64,000 bases of DNA from Martelella alba (GTDB lineage Bacteria > Pseudomonadota > Gammaproteobacteria > Enterobacterales > Enterobacteriaceae): the NCBI RefSeq assembly GCF_005217455.1, contig NZ_SZPQ01000018.1, positions 1-64,000 on the forward strand, in the 5' to 3' direction. Positions within the stretch are counted from its first letter, which is position 1; each line of letters begins with the position of its first letter. Below the pieces are notes generated by a model, which was not told where the DNA came from, did not search any database, and was given only the letters and a program-made list of their open reading frames with translations. This document shows, piece by piece, positions 20,221-29,529 of this stretch. Both the position numbers and the translations under genes were made by a program.

Positions 20221-23200
20221 TTATTGTTGCCTGGCCGGTAGATAACCTCCGCGTTGCCAGAATGAGAGATAGCGCGCTAATAAACTTTTATCCAAGGGAG
20301 TGAATGATAAGGGGAAATCCAGGGCCGACAGCGCCTGGCGAGTGTTGGCGGTATCATAAGTCGGCATATTTTCATAGACTTCCCAACGGGTCCGTAAATT
20401 AAGGACTGGCTCGTTGAGAATCGGCAGCAAGGGAAGCAATGGGTTGGTTTCGAGATGGGGATCGTCTTCCAAGCGCTTTACCCAGTTGGGATAAGTAAGC
20501 ATCTGTAATGGGAAACCGCATTCATCGAGCAGGGAAAAAAACGTTTCCATGTCAATTGACAACGTGTCGTCCGGCGGAACGAGATGATAGGCCTTTCCCA
20601 GGTTTGCATGTTTACCCGCTATGGCAAGCAAAGCGGCGCTCACGTAATTAACGGGGGAAAAATCCTTGCGCTGGTGCGGCAGAATAGGGGCCGCGTTAAT
20701 TTGAATACAGCCTCTTACCATTCGGGCAACAAAATCTTTAGGGTTGCCGGCGCCGGTAATGGTATCGCCCATGATAAAGCCGGGACGATACACAGCTAAT
20801 GGCATCCCCCGTTTTTGCGCCGTCCAGAGTAATTGTTCAGCAACCCATTTGCTTTGCGCGTAGCCGCTATCGTAAGCTAACCCTTCAAAATAGGGCGCAA
20901 GATCTTCATCCTCAAATAAACGGCGTGTGTTGTTTATATGGTGTGCTGGGCCAAAGGCGGTAATGGTCGAAAGATAATGTAACGGCTTATTTATAATGCA
21001 GCTTGCAAAGCGCAAAATATTCAACGTGCCCTCAACGTTGGTCGCACGATGCGGTTGATAGGGTTGGCTGTAATTGACATGGGCCGCCAAGTGAAAAATA
21101 ACGTCACATTGGCCGGCCAAATGGAGGTAGAGGGGATGATTAAGGCCGAAGTACGGCATGGAGAGGTCTCCCACAAGAGGAATGATGCGCTGCTCATCAC
21201 CCGCATGGCTTAAGCCGTATTGCGCTGAATTTTTTGTGATACGTTGACGGGCAGAGCCTTCATCCGGGGCCCTTACCAGGCAGACTATTTTTTTTATATG
21301 CGCGTTAGCCAAAAGATCGCGTAAAAAAAAGGCGCCAAGAAAACCAGTTGCGCCAGTCAATAAAACGGTGGCGCCCATTTTTTTGTTCCAGTCCAGGCAT
21401 GGCGTTGGTAATGGTTGGATGTCATCCGGCAATATGCTGTCTTTTCGCCATGCCAGAGTATCGATCTGGTCGGGGAACAGGGCCGACTGGGTGATTCGTT
21501 TTGTCATTTCACGCAATGTCGGCGCCTCATAAAGTGCTTGTAGGGTGAGTCGGCAATGGAAGTGACGTCTGATTTCAACCAATAACCTCGCCGCCTGCAG
21601 TGAACTGCCCCCCAAATAGAAGAAATTGTCGTTTGCGCCGATATGAGCGATATTCAGGATCTGACGCCATAGTTGTTGCAATGCATGTTCGTCCGCCGAT
21701 AAGGGTTCTGCTTGAACCTGTTCGGACGAATGATCAGTGGCGAATTGTTCGATTAGCAGTCGTTTATCGGCTTTGCCGTTGATAGTGAGTGGAATGTCAT
21801 TCACTATGTATAGACGTGGCAACATATAGCGAGGCAGATATTTCTGTAATGTCAGCAGCAATTGTGCTTTATCCCAGTTATCCGGCGCGTATGGAATAAT
21901 GAAAGCAGCAAGATAAGGATCGCTTTTACCATCGTTGACCAGACAAACTACACCCGCTTTTAATTGCCTGGTTTCCATTAGCTGATATTCTATTTCACCA
22001 ATTTCAATGCGCTGTCCTCGAAGTTTTATCTGATTATCAGTACGGCCAACATATAAAAAGATACCATCTGGACGCTGCCAGCACCGGTCGCCGGTATGGT
22101 ATAATCGCTGTAACGGTGTGGTTTGGGACAACGAGGCTTGAATAAAACTTTTATTATTCAAATCGTCACGATTCCAGTAACCGCGCGAAAGTCCTTCTCC
22201 ACCAAGATACAAATTTCCGATTTCGCCGGCCGCCACCGGTTGACGATGTTCATCCAGAATGACGGCCGTGGTTTCCTTTATTGGCCGTCCTATGGGAATA
22301 TTACCTTGCTTGACATCTTCCATGGTGACTTCATGGCAAAGTGCGAAAGCGGTACATTCTGTGGGACCATAGCCATTGATAATATGTTTCGGCGGGTTAT
22401 TGTGCATTATCAATGCAACCATGTGCGGATTGAGTGTTTCGCCGGCAATCAATAAATAATTGATATGGGCAAATACATGAGGGTAATTTGCTGCGACCAG
22501 GTTGAATAACGCTGTTGTCATGAATAAAACACTAATTTTTTGCTGTAGAATTTGCTCCTGAAAATATGCGATATCTAACATATCCTCTTTGGTTATCGTC
22601 ACCAATGTCGCGCCATTGAATAATGCGCCCCAAACCTCAGCTAACGATACATCAAACGTAGGGTTGACGATATTCGCGACGCGATCGTTCTCGGTAATCT
22701 TCATATATTGTGGGTCGATTGTTACGCGCCAAATACCCTTAGCTTCAATTTGAACCGCCTTGGGCTTGCCGGTGGATCCGGATGTAAATAAAATATGGGT
22801 TCGGTGATTCGGCTTGATATCACGGATATCAGTAATGTTGATTTTCGTCTCGGGCGTAGGGAAAAGCTCATTAATATCTAGCAAGGTCGCTGTTAAAGAG
22901 GATGCAAAGGGGAGGTTGTCGCCAATTATCCAACGTACCTGCAGATCTTCCAGCATGATATTGATGCGCTCAACCGGTGTGGTGGGATCCACTGGCAGAC
23001 AACTTGCCCCCGCCATCAGAACGCCGATCTGGCATATAATTTGCTCAATACCCAACGGCAAAAGAATAGCGATAGGCATTTCATGGGTGACACCCAGAGT
23101 GAGTAACGTTTGCGCCAGTGCGGCTGATTGATGAACCAAGTCAATATAATTGATTGACTGTTTTTTAGTCACTATGGCGGGATGATGAGGTCGCAGTTCG

Positions 23201-23301
23201 GCTTGTCTGACAAGTCGGTGAATAAATCCCGATTCTAACGTTAGGGACGGGGTCTGTATAAGCGTTTTTTTATGTTTCCCAGAGATAAATTTTTGTGACA
23301 T
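20221..23301 (-). CDS. Single-module A-T-R enzyme (NRPS-like amino-acid reductase)
   Basis: This is a cytosolic multidomain enzyme of 1026 residues. Residues about 30-520 form an adenylation domain with LFTSGSTGKPKAV (171-183), YGPTE (311-315), YHTGD (401-405), GRTDNQIKLRGQRIEIGEIE (419-438) and the A10 lysine in NGKADKR (Lys510). A carrier domain follows (about 535-605), with phosphopantetheine serine Ser567 in LGGSSL. A thioester reductase of the extended SDR type comes next (about 645-1020), with TGATGFLG at 649-656 and catalytic YAQSK at 814-818. It should activate a substrate, load it on the carrier and release it reductively as an aldehyde or alcohol. Asp217 at the position that contacts the alpha-amino group suggests an amino acid. 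There is no condensation domain, MbtH or transporter nearby. It is much A/T-richer than its neighbours, so probably acquired. ATG 23301 is preferred over TTG 23313. Confidence 0.9.
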   Translation of the reverse strand: MSQKFISGKHKKTLIQTPSLTLESGFIHRLVRQAELRPHHPAIVTKKQSINYIDLVHQSAALAQTLLTLGVTHEMPIAILLPLGIEQIICQIGVLMAGASCLPVDPTTPVERINIMLEDLQVRWIIGDNLPFASSLTATLLDINELFPTPETKINITDIRDIKPNHRTHILFTSGSTGKPKAVQIEAKGIWRVTIDPQYMKITENDRVANIVNPTFDVSLAEVWGALFNGATLVTITKEDMLDIAYFQEQILQQKISVLFMTTALFNLVAANYPHVFAHINYLLIAGETLNPHMVALIMHNNPPKHIINGYGPTECTAFALCHEVTMEDVKQGNIPIGRPIKETTAVILDEHRQPVAAGEIGNLYLGGEGLSRGYWNRDDLNNKSFIQASLSQTTPLQRLYHTGDRCWQRPDGIFLYVGRTDNQIKLRGQRIEIGEIEYQLMETRQLKAGVVCLVNDGKSDPYLAAFIIPYAPDNWDKAQLLLTLQKYLPRYMLPRLYIVNDIPLTINGKADKRLLIEQFATDHSSEQVQAEPLSADEHALQQLWRQILNIAHIGANDNFFYLGGSSLQAARLLVEIRRHFHCRLTLQALYEAPTLREMTKRITQSALFPDQIDTLAWRKDSILPDDIQPLPTPCLDWNKKMGATVLLTGATGFLGAFFLRDLLANAHIKKIVCLVRAPDEGSARQRITKNSAQYGLSHAGDEQRIIPLVGDLSMPYFGLNHPLYLHLAGQCDVIFHLAAHVNYSQPYQPHRATNVEGTLNILRFASCIINKPLHYLSTITAFGPAHHINNTRRLFEDEDLAPYFEGLAYDSGYAQSKWVAEQLLWTAQKRGMPLAVYRPGFIMGDTITGAGNPKDFVARMVRGCIQINAAPILPHQRKDFSPVNYVSAALLAIAGKHANLGKAYHLVPPDDTLSIDMETFFSLLDECGFPLQMLTYPNWVKRLEDDPHLETNPLLPLLPILNEPVLNLRTRWEVYENMPTYDTANTRQALSALDFPLSFTPLDKSLLARYLSFWQRGGYLPARQQ

Positions 23302-24163
23302 ATTTTTCACCAATGTTTGTGGTTGGTTGTATGCTCCATATATTTCGAGCTTTTTTTGATCGATGGTTTGTGCTGATCTGCCTTCTCAGAATTGCTCGGA
23401 CCGATGGGCGTTCACTGGATTGTCGTCGTATGTCATGAGGGTTTTTGAAAATGGCTGGTCAGTTCTTGCTAATTTTATTGAACGCTCACATTTCAAGACA
23501 TCGTCCGACTACTCATCTATAGGTGATGTGGGAGATAAAAACAATTTCCTTTTTTACCATTGACAATGTTTCATTGGGAATCCGTTGAATAGCCACGTAT
23601 CATTGCGCGCATTTTATCATATTCTTTACGTTGGGAATCCCGTCCAATAGGGGAGGTTTTCGTCCTGGCGACTAAAAAAAGAGAAAGGTTTACATAGTGT
23701 TATGTCTGTTCATTGTAACGCTGCCGTGAGCCGAGAGATCCTACGGGTGTTTTTGACGGGCCGCCCTGGGCAATTCGTCGGCCGTGTGCCGGACCGCTGC
23801 GCTGCCACTTGACTTATCTATAGTTTCAATATTATTCGGTTTGTTCGCATTAGTGTGATTTGGATAATACTTGTAACGCTTTACAAACATAATCTTCATG
23901 ATTTCTCCATGATTTTAGGCTAATTAGCCATTGCCCTTTAATTTATTTACGCTGGCTAGCGTTACTTTAGATTATTACGTGTAATCTTATTTCCGTAAGA
24001 CACATTGTTGTCGAGAATACTTCCCGGCAATCTAAAATTCGACATCCTTTATACGGTCTCCAGGCGGTCAGCGTCAATTCCCCGATAGCGGAGAAAACAC
24101 CGCGGCGTGGGCGTCGGAGAGACGGCAGGAAGGGTGAAGAGTATCAGCGAAGATGAGGAAATT
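23302..24163. promoter_or_regulatory. Long A-T-R/spy divergent intergenic region
   Basis: The 860 bp between the A-T-R gene and spy carry no supported gene; a 66-codon frame at 23363 has no family resemblance. The right half is A/T-rich and contains the BaeR-like box at 23901-23920 and GTAA-type elements (GTAATC at about 23980, CCGTAAG at about 23994) of the kind bound by CpxR. The left half next to the A-T-R start holds its presumed promoter and is also A/T-rich. Confidence 0.45.
23901..23920 (+). promoter_or_regulatory. BaeR-like box upstream of spy
   Basis: The stretch TTTCTCCATGATT within 23901-23914 matches the first two thirds of the BaeR consensus (TTTTTCTCCATDATTGGC) closely, and GGC follows after two extra bases. 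In E. coli the BaeSR and Cpx envelope-stress systems both activate spy. The box lies about 245 bp before the spy start codon, which requires a long leader or action from a distance. Confidence 0.5.
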
Positions 24164-24646
24164 ATGCGTAAATTAACCGCGTTGGCGATAGCTTCCACCC
24201 TGTTGCTGGGAGGCGCGCAACTGGCGTCCGCGGCCGATAGCACGGCCGCTCCGTCCACCAACGGTCAACCAGCCGCCGGTGGAATGATACGCCATCATGA
24301 GCATCCTGGTCCGATGGTGGATTATATGTTCAAGGGTTTAAATCTGACCACCCAGCAACGCCAGCAGATGCGGGATATTTTCCGTGAATCCCGTAAAGAG
24401 ATAAAAATGCCGTCTCAAACGGAACGTCAGCAAATGCATGACATTATCGCGTCGGACAGTTTCGATTCCACCAAAGCCCAGACGTTCGTAAACTCCATTT
24501 CCGAGGAGCAGAACCAACGGATGCTAGCCCGGCTTGAGATGCAAAACAAGATGTATAATGTACTGACCCCGGAACAGAAGCAAACTTTCAATACCCGCTT
24601 CCAACAGCATTCCGATAAATTAGCCCAACGCGCCGCGGCGAAATAA
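24164..24646 (+). CDS. spy: Periplasmic ATP-independent chaperone Spy
   Basis: Spy protects proteins from aggregation in the periplasm under envelope stress. It is 160 residues with a cleavable signal peptide (MRKLTALAIASTLLLG to about ASA, cleavage near residue 24). The mature protein has the LTxxQ motifs, LTTQQRQQM and LTPEQKQTF, typical of the CpxP/Spy helical cradle dimer. The frame is open from 24107, but the ATG at 24164 with GAGGAA just upstream and a signal peptide is the real start. A BaeR-like box lies upstream. Confidence 0.93.
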   Translation: MRKLTALAIASTLLLGGAQLASAADSTAAPSTNGQPAAGGMIRHHEHPGPMVDYMFKGLNLTTQQRQQMRDIFRESRKEIKMPSQTERQQMHDIIASDSFDSTKAQTFVNSISEEQNQRMLARLEMQNKMYNVLTPEQKQTFNTRFQQHSDKLAQRAAAK

Positions 24647-24842
24647 CCGCCCCGGCGAGCCCTTGGTTTGATGGCGCCATCCCGGTCTTTCGCCGGTATG
24701 GCGTCCGGTGGCGCCAGCAGGGCAATACATTAGGGTTTGCCTAGGAAAAGTAAGAAAAAGTCACTTCCCGTTGCGCTGCAATTTGAAAAAAAGCCTTTTG
24801 CCATCTAGGCTTAACGTGACGAACAACAAAAGAGGTGACATG

Positions 24843-25172
24843 ATGAATAACAAACTGGCTTTAGCTTTCACTACCGCGGCTGCATTAACTGTACTTTCCG
24901 GTTGTACGCTTTATGACCGGGCCGACAGTTACATGAAAAAACCGGTGGTCAGCGACGTCAAGAAAGGCATGACCAAAGAACAGGCCCGCGCCATCGGCGG
25001 TATGCCCGCCACCACGGCGACCATGGTGAATGCCCGCGGCACTTGCGACACGTATATCCTTGGCACGCGCGATGGCAAACCGATCAACTACTTCGTCAGT
25101 TATGACGATACCGGCCATGTTTTGAATAAGGGCTTCCAGACCTGTCAGGAATACGATACGAACCCGCAGTAA
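24843..25172 (+). CDS. osmE: Osmotically inducible lipoprotein OsmE
   Basis: OsmE is a small outer-membrane-associated lipoprotein of the SmpA/OmlA (BamE-like) fold, induced by high osmolarity and entry into stationary phase; its function is not known. The protein has 109 residues, a signal peptide and the lipobox VLSGC with Cys21. The mature core has VVSDVKKGMTKEQARAIGG, RGTCDTYILG and DDTGHVLNKGFQTCQEYDT. Two adjacent ATGs occur (24840 and 24843). The second is chosen because AGGTG at 24833-24837 is 5-7 nt from it. It converges on katE across a long hairpin. Confidence 0.92.
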   Translation: MNNKLALAFTTAAALTVLSGCTLYDRADSYMKKPVVSDVKKGMTKEQARAIGGMPATTATMVNARGTCDTYILGTRDGKPINYFVSYDDTGHVLNKGFQTCQEYDTNPQ

Positions 25173-25204
25173 TGCGCGTCGCGGTGCTTGTTGGAGCGCG
25201 TCTG

Positions 25205-25246
25205 AATGATGAGCGATAAGTGAAAATTCACTTATCGCTCATCATT
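25205..25246. terminator. 20-bp perfect hairpin between osmE and katE
   Basis: AATGATGAGCGATAAGTGAA at 25205-25224 is the exact reverse complement of 25227-25246, leaving only two unpaired bases. The actual loop would be about four bases. It lies between convergent osmE and katE and very probably ends both transcripts, though T tracts are short. The perfect symmetry is unusually long for a terminator. Confidence 0.65.
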
Positions 25247-25251
25247 TACCC

Positions 25252-27519
25252 TCAGGCCGGCACACCGGCGATTTTGCCGATTCTTGACCAGACCCGATGC
25301 GCCTTCAGTTGATCGAGAAATTCCGCCAGCATGGCCCCTTGCGCGGCGGAACCCTCGCAGATGCCTTCCTCGGGTAAATCGGTCAGTCCCAATTGCTGCT
25401 TAAAGCGCTTGGCGTCGCCGCTCAATCCTATGACTTTGAGGTGCTTGAACGCCTCTAAAATAAAATGGCGGGCGGCTCCGTCCAGCAATAAGGCGTCCAT
25501 ATTGCCGTCCGGCACGATAACGGCATCGACGCTGACCGAGGGCGAGCCATCGAACGTTGCGTCGATAGGCAGGGTGGAGCCATCGTTGGCAAACACGCTG
25601 CCGCCGTGTCCGGCCAACAGCTTCACATGGACGCCCGCGGCTTTTAGCGCCTGCATGACATCCAGCACATCGGCGGCATTAACGCCGTCGCTAAGCAACA
25701 GCGCCACCAACCGGCCTTTAACCGAACCGGCGCCGCTCGCGTACAGACTGAGCGTCGGATCCTGGGTCACGCCGTTAACGGGGCCTGGCGGAGATATCCT
25801 GCGCGTTTCCTCAGGCAGACTATAGCCCAGTTTGGCCGACACCCGTTCGGCCAGGGTTAAATCCACCCGAGCCAGCAAATCCATCACGCGCTCGCGGATA
25901 TAAGGTCGGCTAAGTTTGCCAAGTTCAAAAGCGAAAGCATCCACCATATGGGCTTGTTCAGCCGGGGTCTGGCTGAGCCAGAACAAACGTGGCTGTGAAT
26001 AATATTCCAAGAATGAATCGCTGCGGGCGCGGATTTTATTGCCGTCGACGCGTTCTTGGTAGGAGGCGAATCCACCCTCCGCCGGCGTTGTTTCGCGCGG
26101 CCAATTATCATTAATGGAATTGGGGCCGTAAGCGGCCGGATTGGTATCGATATCCTGCCGGTGCATGCCGTCACGCTGGAAATTATGATAGGGGCAGACC
26201 GGCCGGTTAATGGGAATTTCGTGGAAATTCGGTCCGCCAAGCCGGCTGATTTGCGTATCGGTATAGGAGAACAATCGCCCTTGCAGCAAGGGATCGTTGC
26301 TAAAGTCGATACCGGGAACGATATGTCCGGGATGGAAGGCCACTTGTTCGGTTTCGGCAAAAAAGTTGTCCGGATTGCGATCGAGGGTCATCTTGCCAAC
26401 GATTTCCACCGGCACCAAAGCTTCGGGGATAAGCTTGGTTGCATCCAGCAAGTCGAAATCGAAGTTGTGCTCATCTGCCTGCGGTATCACTTGCAAACCC
26501 AACTCGTATTCCGGATAGTCGCCGGCTTCGATGGCCTCCCACAGATCGCGGCGATGGAAATCGGGATCTTTGCCGGCCAGTTTTTGCGCCTCGTCCCATA
26601 CCAGCGAGGCTTTGCCGGCCACCGGTTTCCAATGGAAACGAACAAAAACGGCCCGCCCCTGGGCATTAATAAGCCGGAAGGTATGGATGCCAAAGCCCTC
26701 CATTGTACGATAGCTGCGGGGAATACCGCGATCCGACATGGCCCAGAAGACGTTATGCAGGGTTTCCGGCTGTAATGACACGTAATCCCAGAAGGTATCG
26801 TGGGCGGTGGCGCCCTGGGGAATTTCGTTATGCGGCTCGGGTTTGACCGCATGCACGAAATCGGGAAACTTCAGGGCATCCTGAATGAAAAACACCGGCG
26901 TGTTATTGCCGACCAAATCAAAATTGCCTTCATCAGTGTAGAATTTGGTGGCGAACCCACGGATATCACGGACAGTATCCGCCGAACCACGAGAACCCTG
27001 TACCGTGGAAAATCGCACGTAAACCGGTGTCTTGACCGCCGGATCCTGGAGAAATAGCGCTCGAGTGATATCGGCGAGCGGCCGATAAACCTGAAAAAAA
27101 CCATGCGCGGCTGAGCCGCGGGCGTGGACAATGCGTTCCGGAATACGCTCATGGTCGAAATGGGTGATTTTTTCCCGTAAGATAAAGTCTTCAAGTAATG
27201 TCGGGCCCCGGCTTGCGCCGCGCAAGGAATTCTGGTCATCGGAAATTTTAACGCCTTGATTGGTGGTCAAGGGCTGCCGGTCTCCGTTTTTCCGTTGCGT
27301 CGCGAGGCTATCAAGTTTTGCGTTGCTGTTTTGCGGGCTTTTATACGAGCCGGAGGCGGTGGGTTGTTTGCCCGGACCCGAGGGCGCCGACGCGGGTTTA
27401 TGGCTATTATCATCCGGCGCGAGATGGCCGAGACCCGGCCGCGCGGAATTGCCGTTAGGAGCGGGCGCCATAGGGGACGACGTTGCCTGAGGTTGGGAAG
27501 AATCCGTGGGTTTGGACAT
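25252..27519 (-). CDS. katE: Catalase HPII (large-subunit, heme d type)
   Basis: KatE dismutes hydrogen peroxide to water and oxygen in the cytosol. It is a clade II large-subunit catalase of 755 residues (E. coli 753), with the N-terminal extension and a C-terminal flavodoxin-like domain (about 600-755). The distal histidine is in [11 protein letters not shown] (about residue 130), the distal asparagine in [10 protein letters not shown], and the proximal heme tyrosine in RLFSYTDTQ. The frame extends to 27651, but the ATG at 27519 (MSKPTDSS) has AGGAG 8 nt upstream. In E. coli it is controlled by RpoS; that control cannot be read directly here. Confidence 0.96.
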   Translation of the reverse strand: MSKPTDSSQPQATSSPMAPAPNGNSARPGLGHLAPDDNSHKPASAPSGPGKQPTASGSYKSPQNSNAKLDSLATQRKNGDRQPLTTNQGVKISDDQNSLRGASRGPTLLEDFILREKITHFDHERIPERIVHARGSAAHGFFQVYRPLADITRALFLQDPAVKTPVYVRFSTVQGSRGSADTVRDIRGFATKFYTDEGNFDLVGNNTPVFFIQDALKFPDFVHAVKPEPHNEIPQGATAHDTFWDYVSLQPETLHNVFWAMSDRGIPRSYRTMEGFGIHTFRLINAQGRAVFVRFHWKPVAGKASLVWDEAQKLAGKDPDFHRRDLWEAIEAGDYPEYELGLQVIPQADEHNFDFDLLDATKLIPEALVPVEIVGKMTLDRNPDNFFAETEQVAFHPGHIVPGIDFSNDPLLQGRLFSYTDTQISRLGGPNFHEIPINRPVCPYHNFQRDGMHRQDIDTNPAAYGPNSINDNWPRETTPAEGGFASYQERVDGNKIRARSDSFLEYYSQPRLFWLSQTPAEQAHMVDAFAFELGKLSRPYIRERVMDLLARVDLTLAERVSAKLGYSLPEETRRISPPGPVNGVTQDPTLSLYASGAGSVKGRLVALLLSDGVNAADVLDVMQALKAAGVHVKLLAGHGGSVFANDGSTLPIDATFDGSPSVSVDAVIVPDGNMDALLLDGAARHFILEAFKHLKVIGLSGDAKRFKQQLGLTDLPEEGICEGSAAQGAMLAEFLDQLKAHRVWSRIGKIAGVPA

Positions 27520-27928
27520 GAACATTGCTCCTCTTAACAAAGGGAAATCATTGCGACAGGCCGCCATGGCCCTTATCTGGCGATTACGGATTGCGGCGAG
27601 ACGCTTTCGCGCCCCGTGATAATGGCAAAAAGACGCCCACGGGTATGGCACCCGTTATTAGCGCGCTAAACGAAAGTTATCGCCGCGATGCAATTCGACG
27701 TCTTTAGAGTATAGAACAGATTAGCCAATCAGCAGGAAGGTCCTTTTTTGAGGCGGTAACACGTAGGCTGGATTTGAAAATAAGCCAAACGAAGCGTTCC
27801 GTTATTTCGCTGGCGGTTCTTCGTGAATATCACTGAAATTTAATTATTAAGACGATCAATATTTAATATTGATTTTATTGTGTTGCGGCGTTGCCCCGAT
27901 GCGATGGTCATTAGCTGGAGTATCAGCG
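27520..27928. other. katE upstream region and ydjM downstream region
   Basis: The 409 bp have no gene. They must hold the katE promoter. At 27855-27873 there is a perfect A/T-rich palindrome, ATCAATATT-T-AATATTGAT, 56 bp after the ydjM stop codon. It may be a weak terminator for ydjM or a protein-binding site. Confidence 0.35.
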
Positions 27929-28516
27929 TTAAATACCGCGGCCGGGGAAAACGTTGCCCCGGACTTTATGCCATAGCGCTTGCACCGAATCCGGTACGGT
28001 GATTGTCGTGGTGAGCGGCATACCTTGGGGATGCTGTACGGCGAATACCAATATGGCCAGGCAAATGATCCGCTCCAGTTGATGGCCTTTGACCGACACG
28101 ATAATCGGCAGGCGGAATCGCCATCGGCAAGGCCACAGTAGGGGCACGCCCGCAGGCGTCAGCATATCGGCGAAAATGTGGCTGAGATAGCCGATGATCA
28201 TACCGTGCAGGGCATCAAGGGGAATCAGCCTGTTCGGTTCAAATTTCAGGCCAAACAACGCCACGCCGGCGACGATGGCCAACAGGCTATGGGTAAAACC
28301 GCGGTGGCCGAACAAGCGCGCGATAGGCGTTGACAACCATCTAAGTCGCTGGCCGAGGAAGGACTGTGGATGATCGATATCCGGCAACAGGCAGGTAAGC
28401 AATGCGCCGGCCACGATATGCCACCAATCCCCTTGGGCAAGCGCTGGCGTGAACTCCATTTTTTTCGCGAGAATGGCGCTCGCCACGGCAAAAATCAGGT
28501 GCCCTTCAGCGGTCAT
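27929..28516 (-). CDS. ydjM: LexA-regulated inner-membrane hydrolase-like protein YdjM
   Basis: This is a 195-residue DUF457/YdjM-family inner-membrane protein with several hydrophobic segments. It carries conserved histidine and aspartate motifs: TAEGHLIFAV at the N-terminus, LLPDIDHPQS, HRGFTHSLLA and YLSHIFADMLTPAGVPLLWP. These suggest a metal-dependent membrane hydrolase. Its function is unknown, and E. coli ydjM belongs to the SOS regulon. A LexA-type site lies 20 bp upstream of the start, so damage induction is likely here too. Confidence 0.9.
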   Translation of the reverse strand: MTAEGHLIFAVASAILAKKMEFTPALAQGDWWHIVAGALLTCLLPDIDHPQSFLGQRLRWLSTPIARLFGHRGFTHSLLAIVAGVALFGLKFEPNRLIPLDALHGMIIGYLSHIFADMLTPAGVPLLWPCRWRFRLPIIVSVKGHQLERIICLAILVFAVQHPQGMPLTTTITVPDSVQALWHKVRGNVFPGRGI

Positions 28517-28536
28517 GGCATCGGCGTTCTTTATGG

Positions 28537-28552
28537 CTGGTCATTTGTCCAG
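28537..28552 (-). promoter_or_regulatory. LexA box upstream of ydjM
   Basis: CTGGTCATTTGTCCAG has the CTG-N10-CAG spacing of the LexA operator and sits 20-36 bp before the ydjM start, where it would cover the promoter. The inner bases are less A/T-rich than the consensus, so binding may be moderate. E. coli ydjM is an established SOS gene, which supports the call. Confidence 0.6.
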
Positions 28553-28686
28553 TATAAAGTAATCATTAGGCGGGCGGGAAGAGTTACATCGTAACTTTTC
28601 GCGAATGTGGGAGTGGCCTTGCGGCGAATGTAAGCGGGACAAGCGAACATCCGGTCGACGCACGTTACCGCCGACCGGATCTTATT

Positions 28687-29448
28687 TTAGCGTGCCAGCC
28701 AGCCTCCGTCGACGGCAAGGGTATAGCCGTTGATATAATCGGAAGCGGAAGAGGCCAGGAATACCGCCGGACCTTTGAGATCCTCCGGCAAACCCCAGCG
28801 ACCGGCCGGGATGCGCTCAAGGATTTCCTTGCTGCGATCTTCGTCGGCGCGCAACTGCTGGGTATTGTTGGTTGCCATGTAGCCAGGCGCCAATGCATTA
28901 ATATTGATGCCGTGTTTGGCCCATTCATTGGCCAGTAGCCGGGTTACCCCCATGACCGCGCTTTTGGAGGCGGTATAGGAGGGCACCCGAATGCCGCCTT
29001 GGAACGAAAGCATGGAAGCGATGTTGATGATTTTTCCGCCTTTGCCTTGTTTGATAAACTGACGGGCCACCGCCTGGGACATGAAAAAGACTGTTTTAAT
29101 ATTGATATTCATCACGTCGTCCCAGTTTTTCTCACTGAATTCAATCGCATCCTCGCGGCGAATGATACCGGCGTTATTCACCAGAATATCGACATGACCA
29201 AACTCGGCGACGGCCTTTTCGACGATGGCGGGGATGGCGTCGGTTTTCATCAGATCGGCGGTCAGGCTCAGGAACCGACGCCCCATAGCAGTCACCTTGC
29301 CGATGGTGTCGTTCGGATCGACAATATTAACGCCGACAATATCGCAGCCGGCTTCGGCCAGGCCGATCGCCATACCCTGACCCAAACCGGTGTCGCAACC
29401 CGTGACCAGCGCGATTTTTCCCGATAAATCAAATGTGTCTAAAATCAT
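28687..29448 (-). CDS. kduD: 2-dehydro-3-deoxy-D-gluconate 5-dehydrogenase
   Basis: KduD reduces 2,5-diketo-3-deoxygluconate to 2-keto-3-deoxygluconate (KDG) with NADH, the last step from pectin or unsaturated uronides before KdgK. It is a classical SDR of 253 residues: TGCDTGLGQGMA nucleotide loop, NNAG, catalytic Ser in IASMLSFQ and YTASK. The ATG at 29448 (MILDTF) has GAGG 6 nt upstream and matches the family start. It follows kduI by 81 bp in the same direction, one transcription unit. Confidence 0.96.
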   Translation of the reverse strand: MILDTFDLSGKIALVTGCDTGLGQGMAIGLAEAGCDIVGVNIVDPNDTIGKVTAMGRRFLSLTADLMKTDAIPAIVEKAVAEFGHVDILVNNAGIIRREDAIEFSEKNWDDVMNINIKTVFFMSQAVARQFIKQGKGGKIINIASMLSFQGGIRVPSYTASKSAVMGVTRLLANEWAKHGININALAPGYMATNNTQQLRADEDRSKEILERIPAGRWGLPEDLKGPAVFLASSASDYINGYTLAVDGGWLAR

Positions 29449-29529
29449 ACTTTGCCTCATTGACGGCGGCTGCTCCCAGCCGCGGCAGCGTATCGAACAC
29501 GCCGGGACCGCCCCGGCAGAATGTCGCCT

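Noticed and set aside
23363..23563. 66-codon frame beside the A-T-R gene, tested as an MbtH-like helper
   Set aside because: It lacks the conserved tryptophans and N-P-F-D start of MbtH proteins and has no ribosome-binding site.
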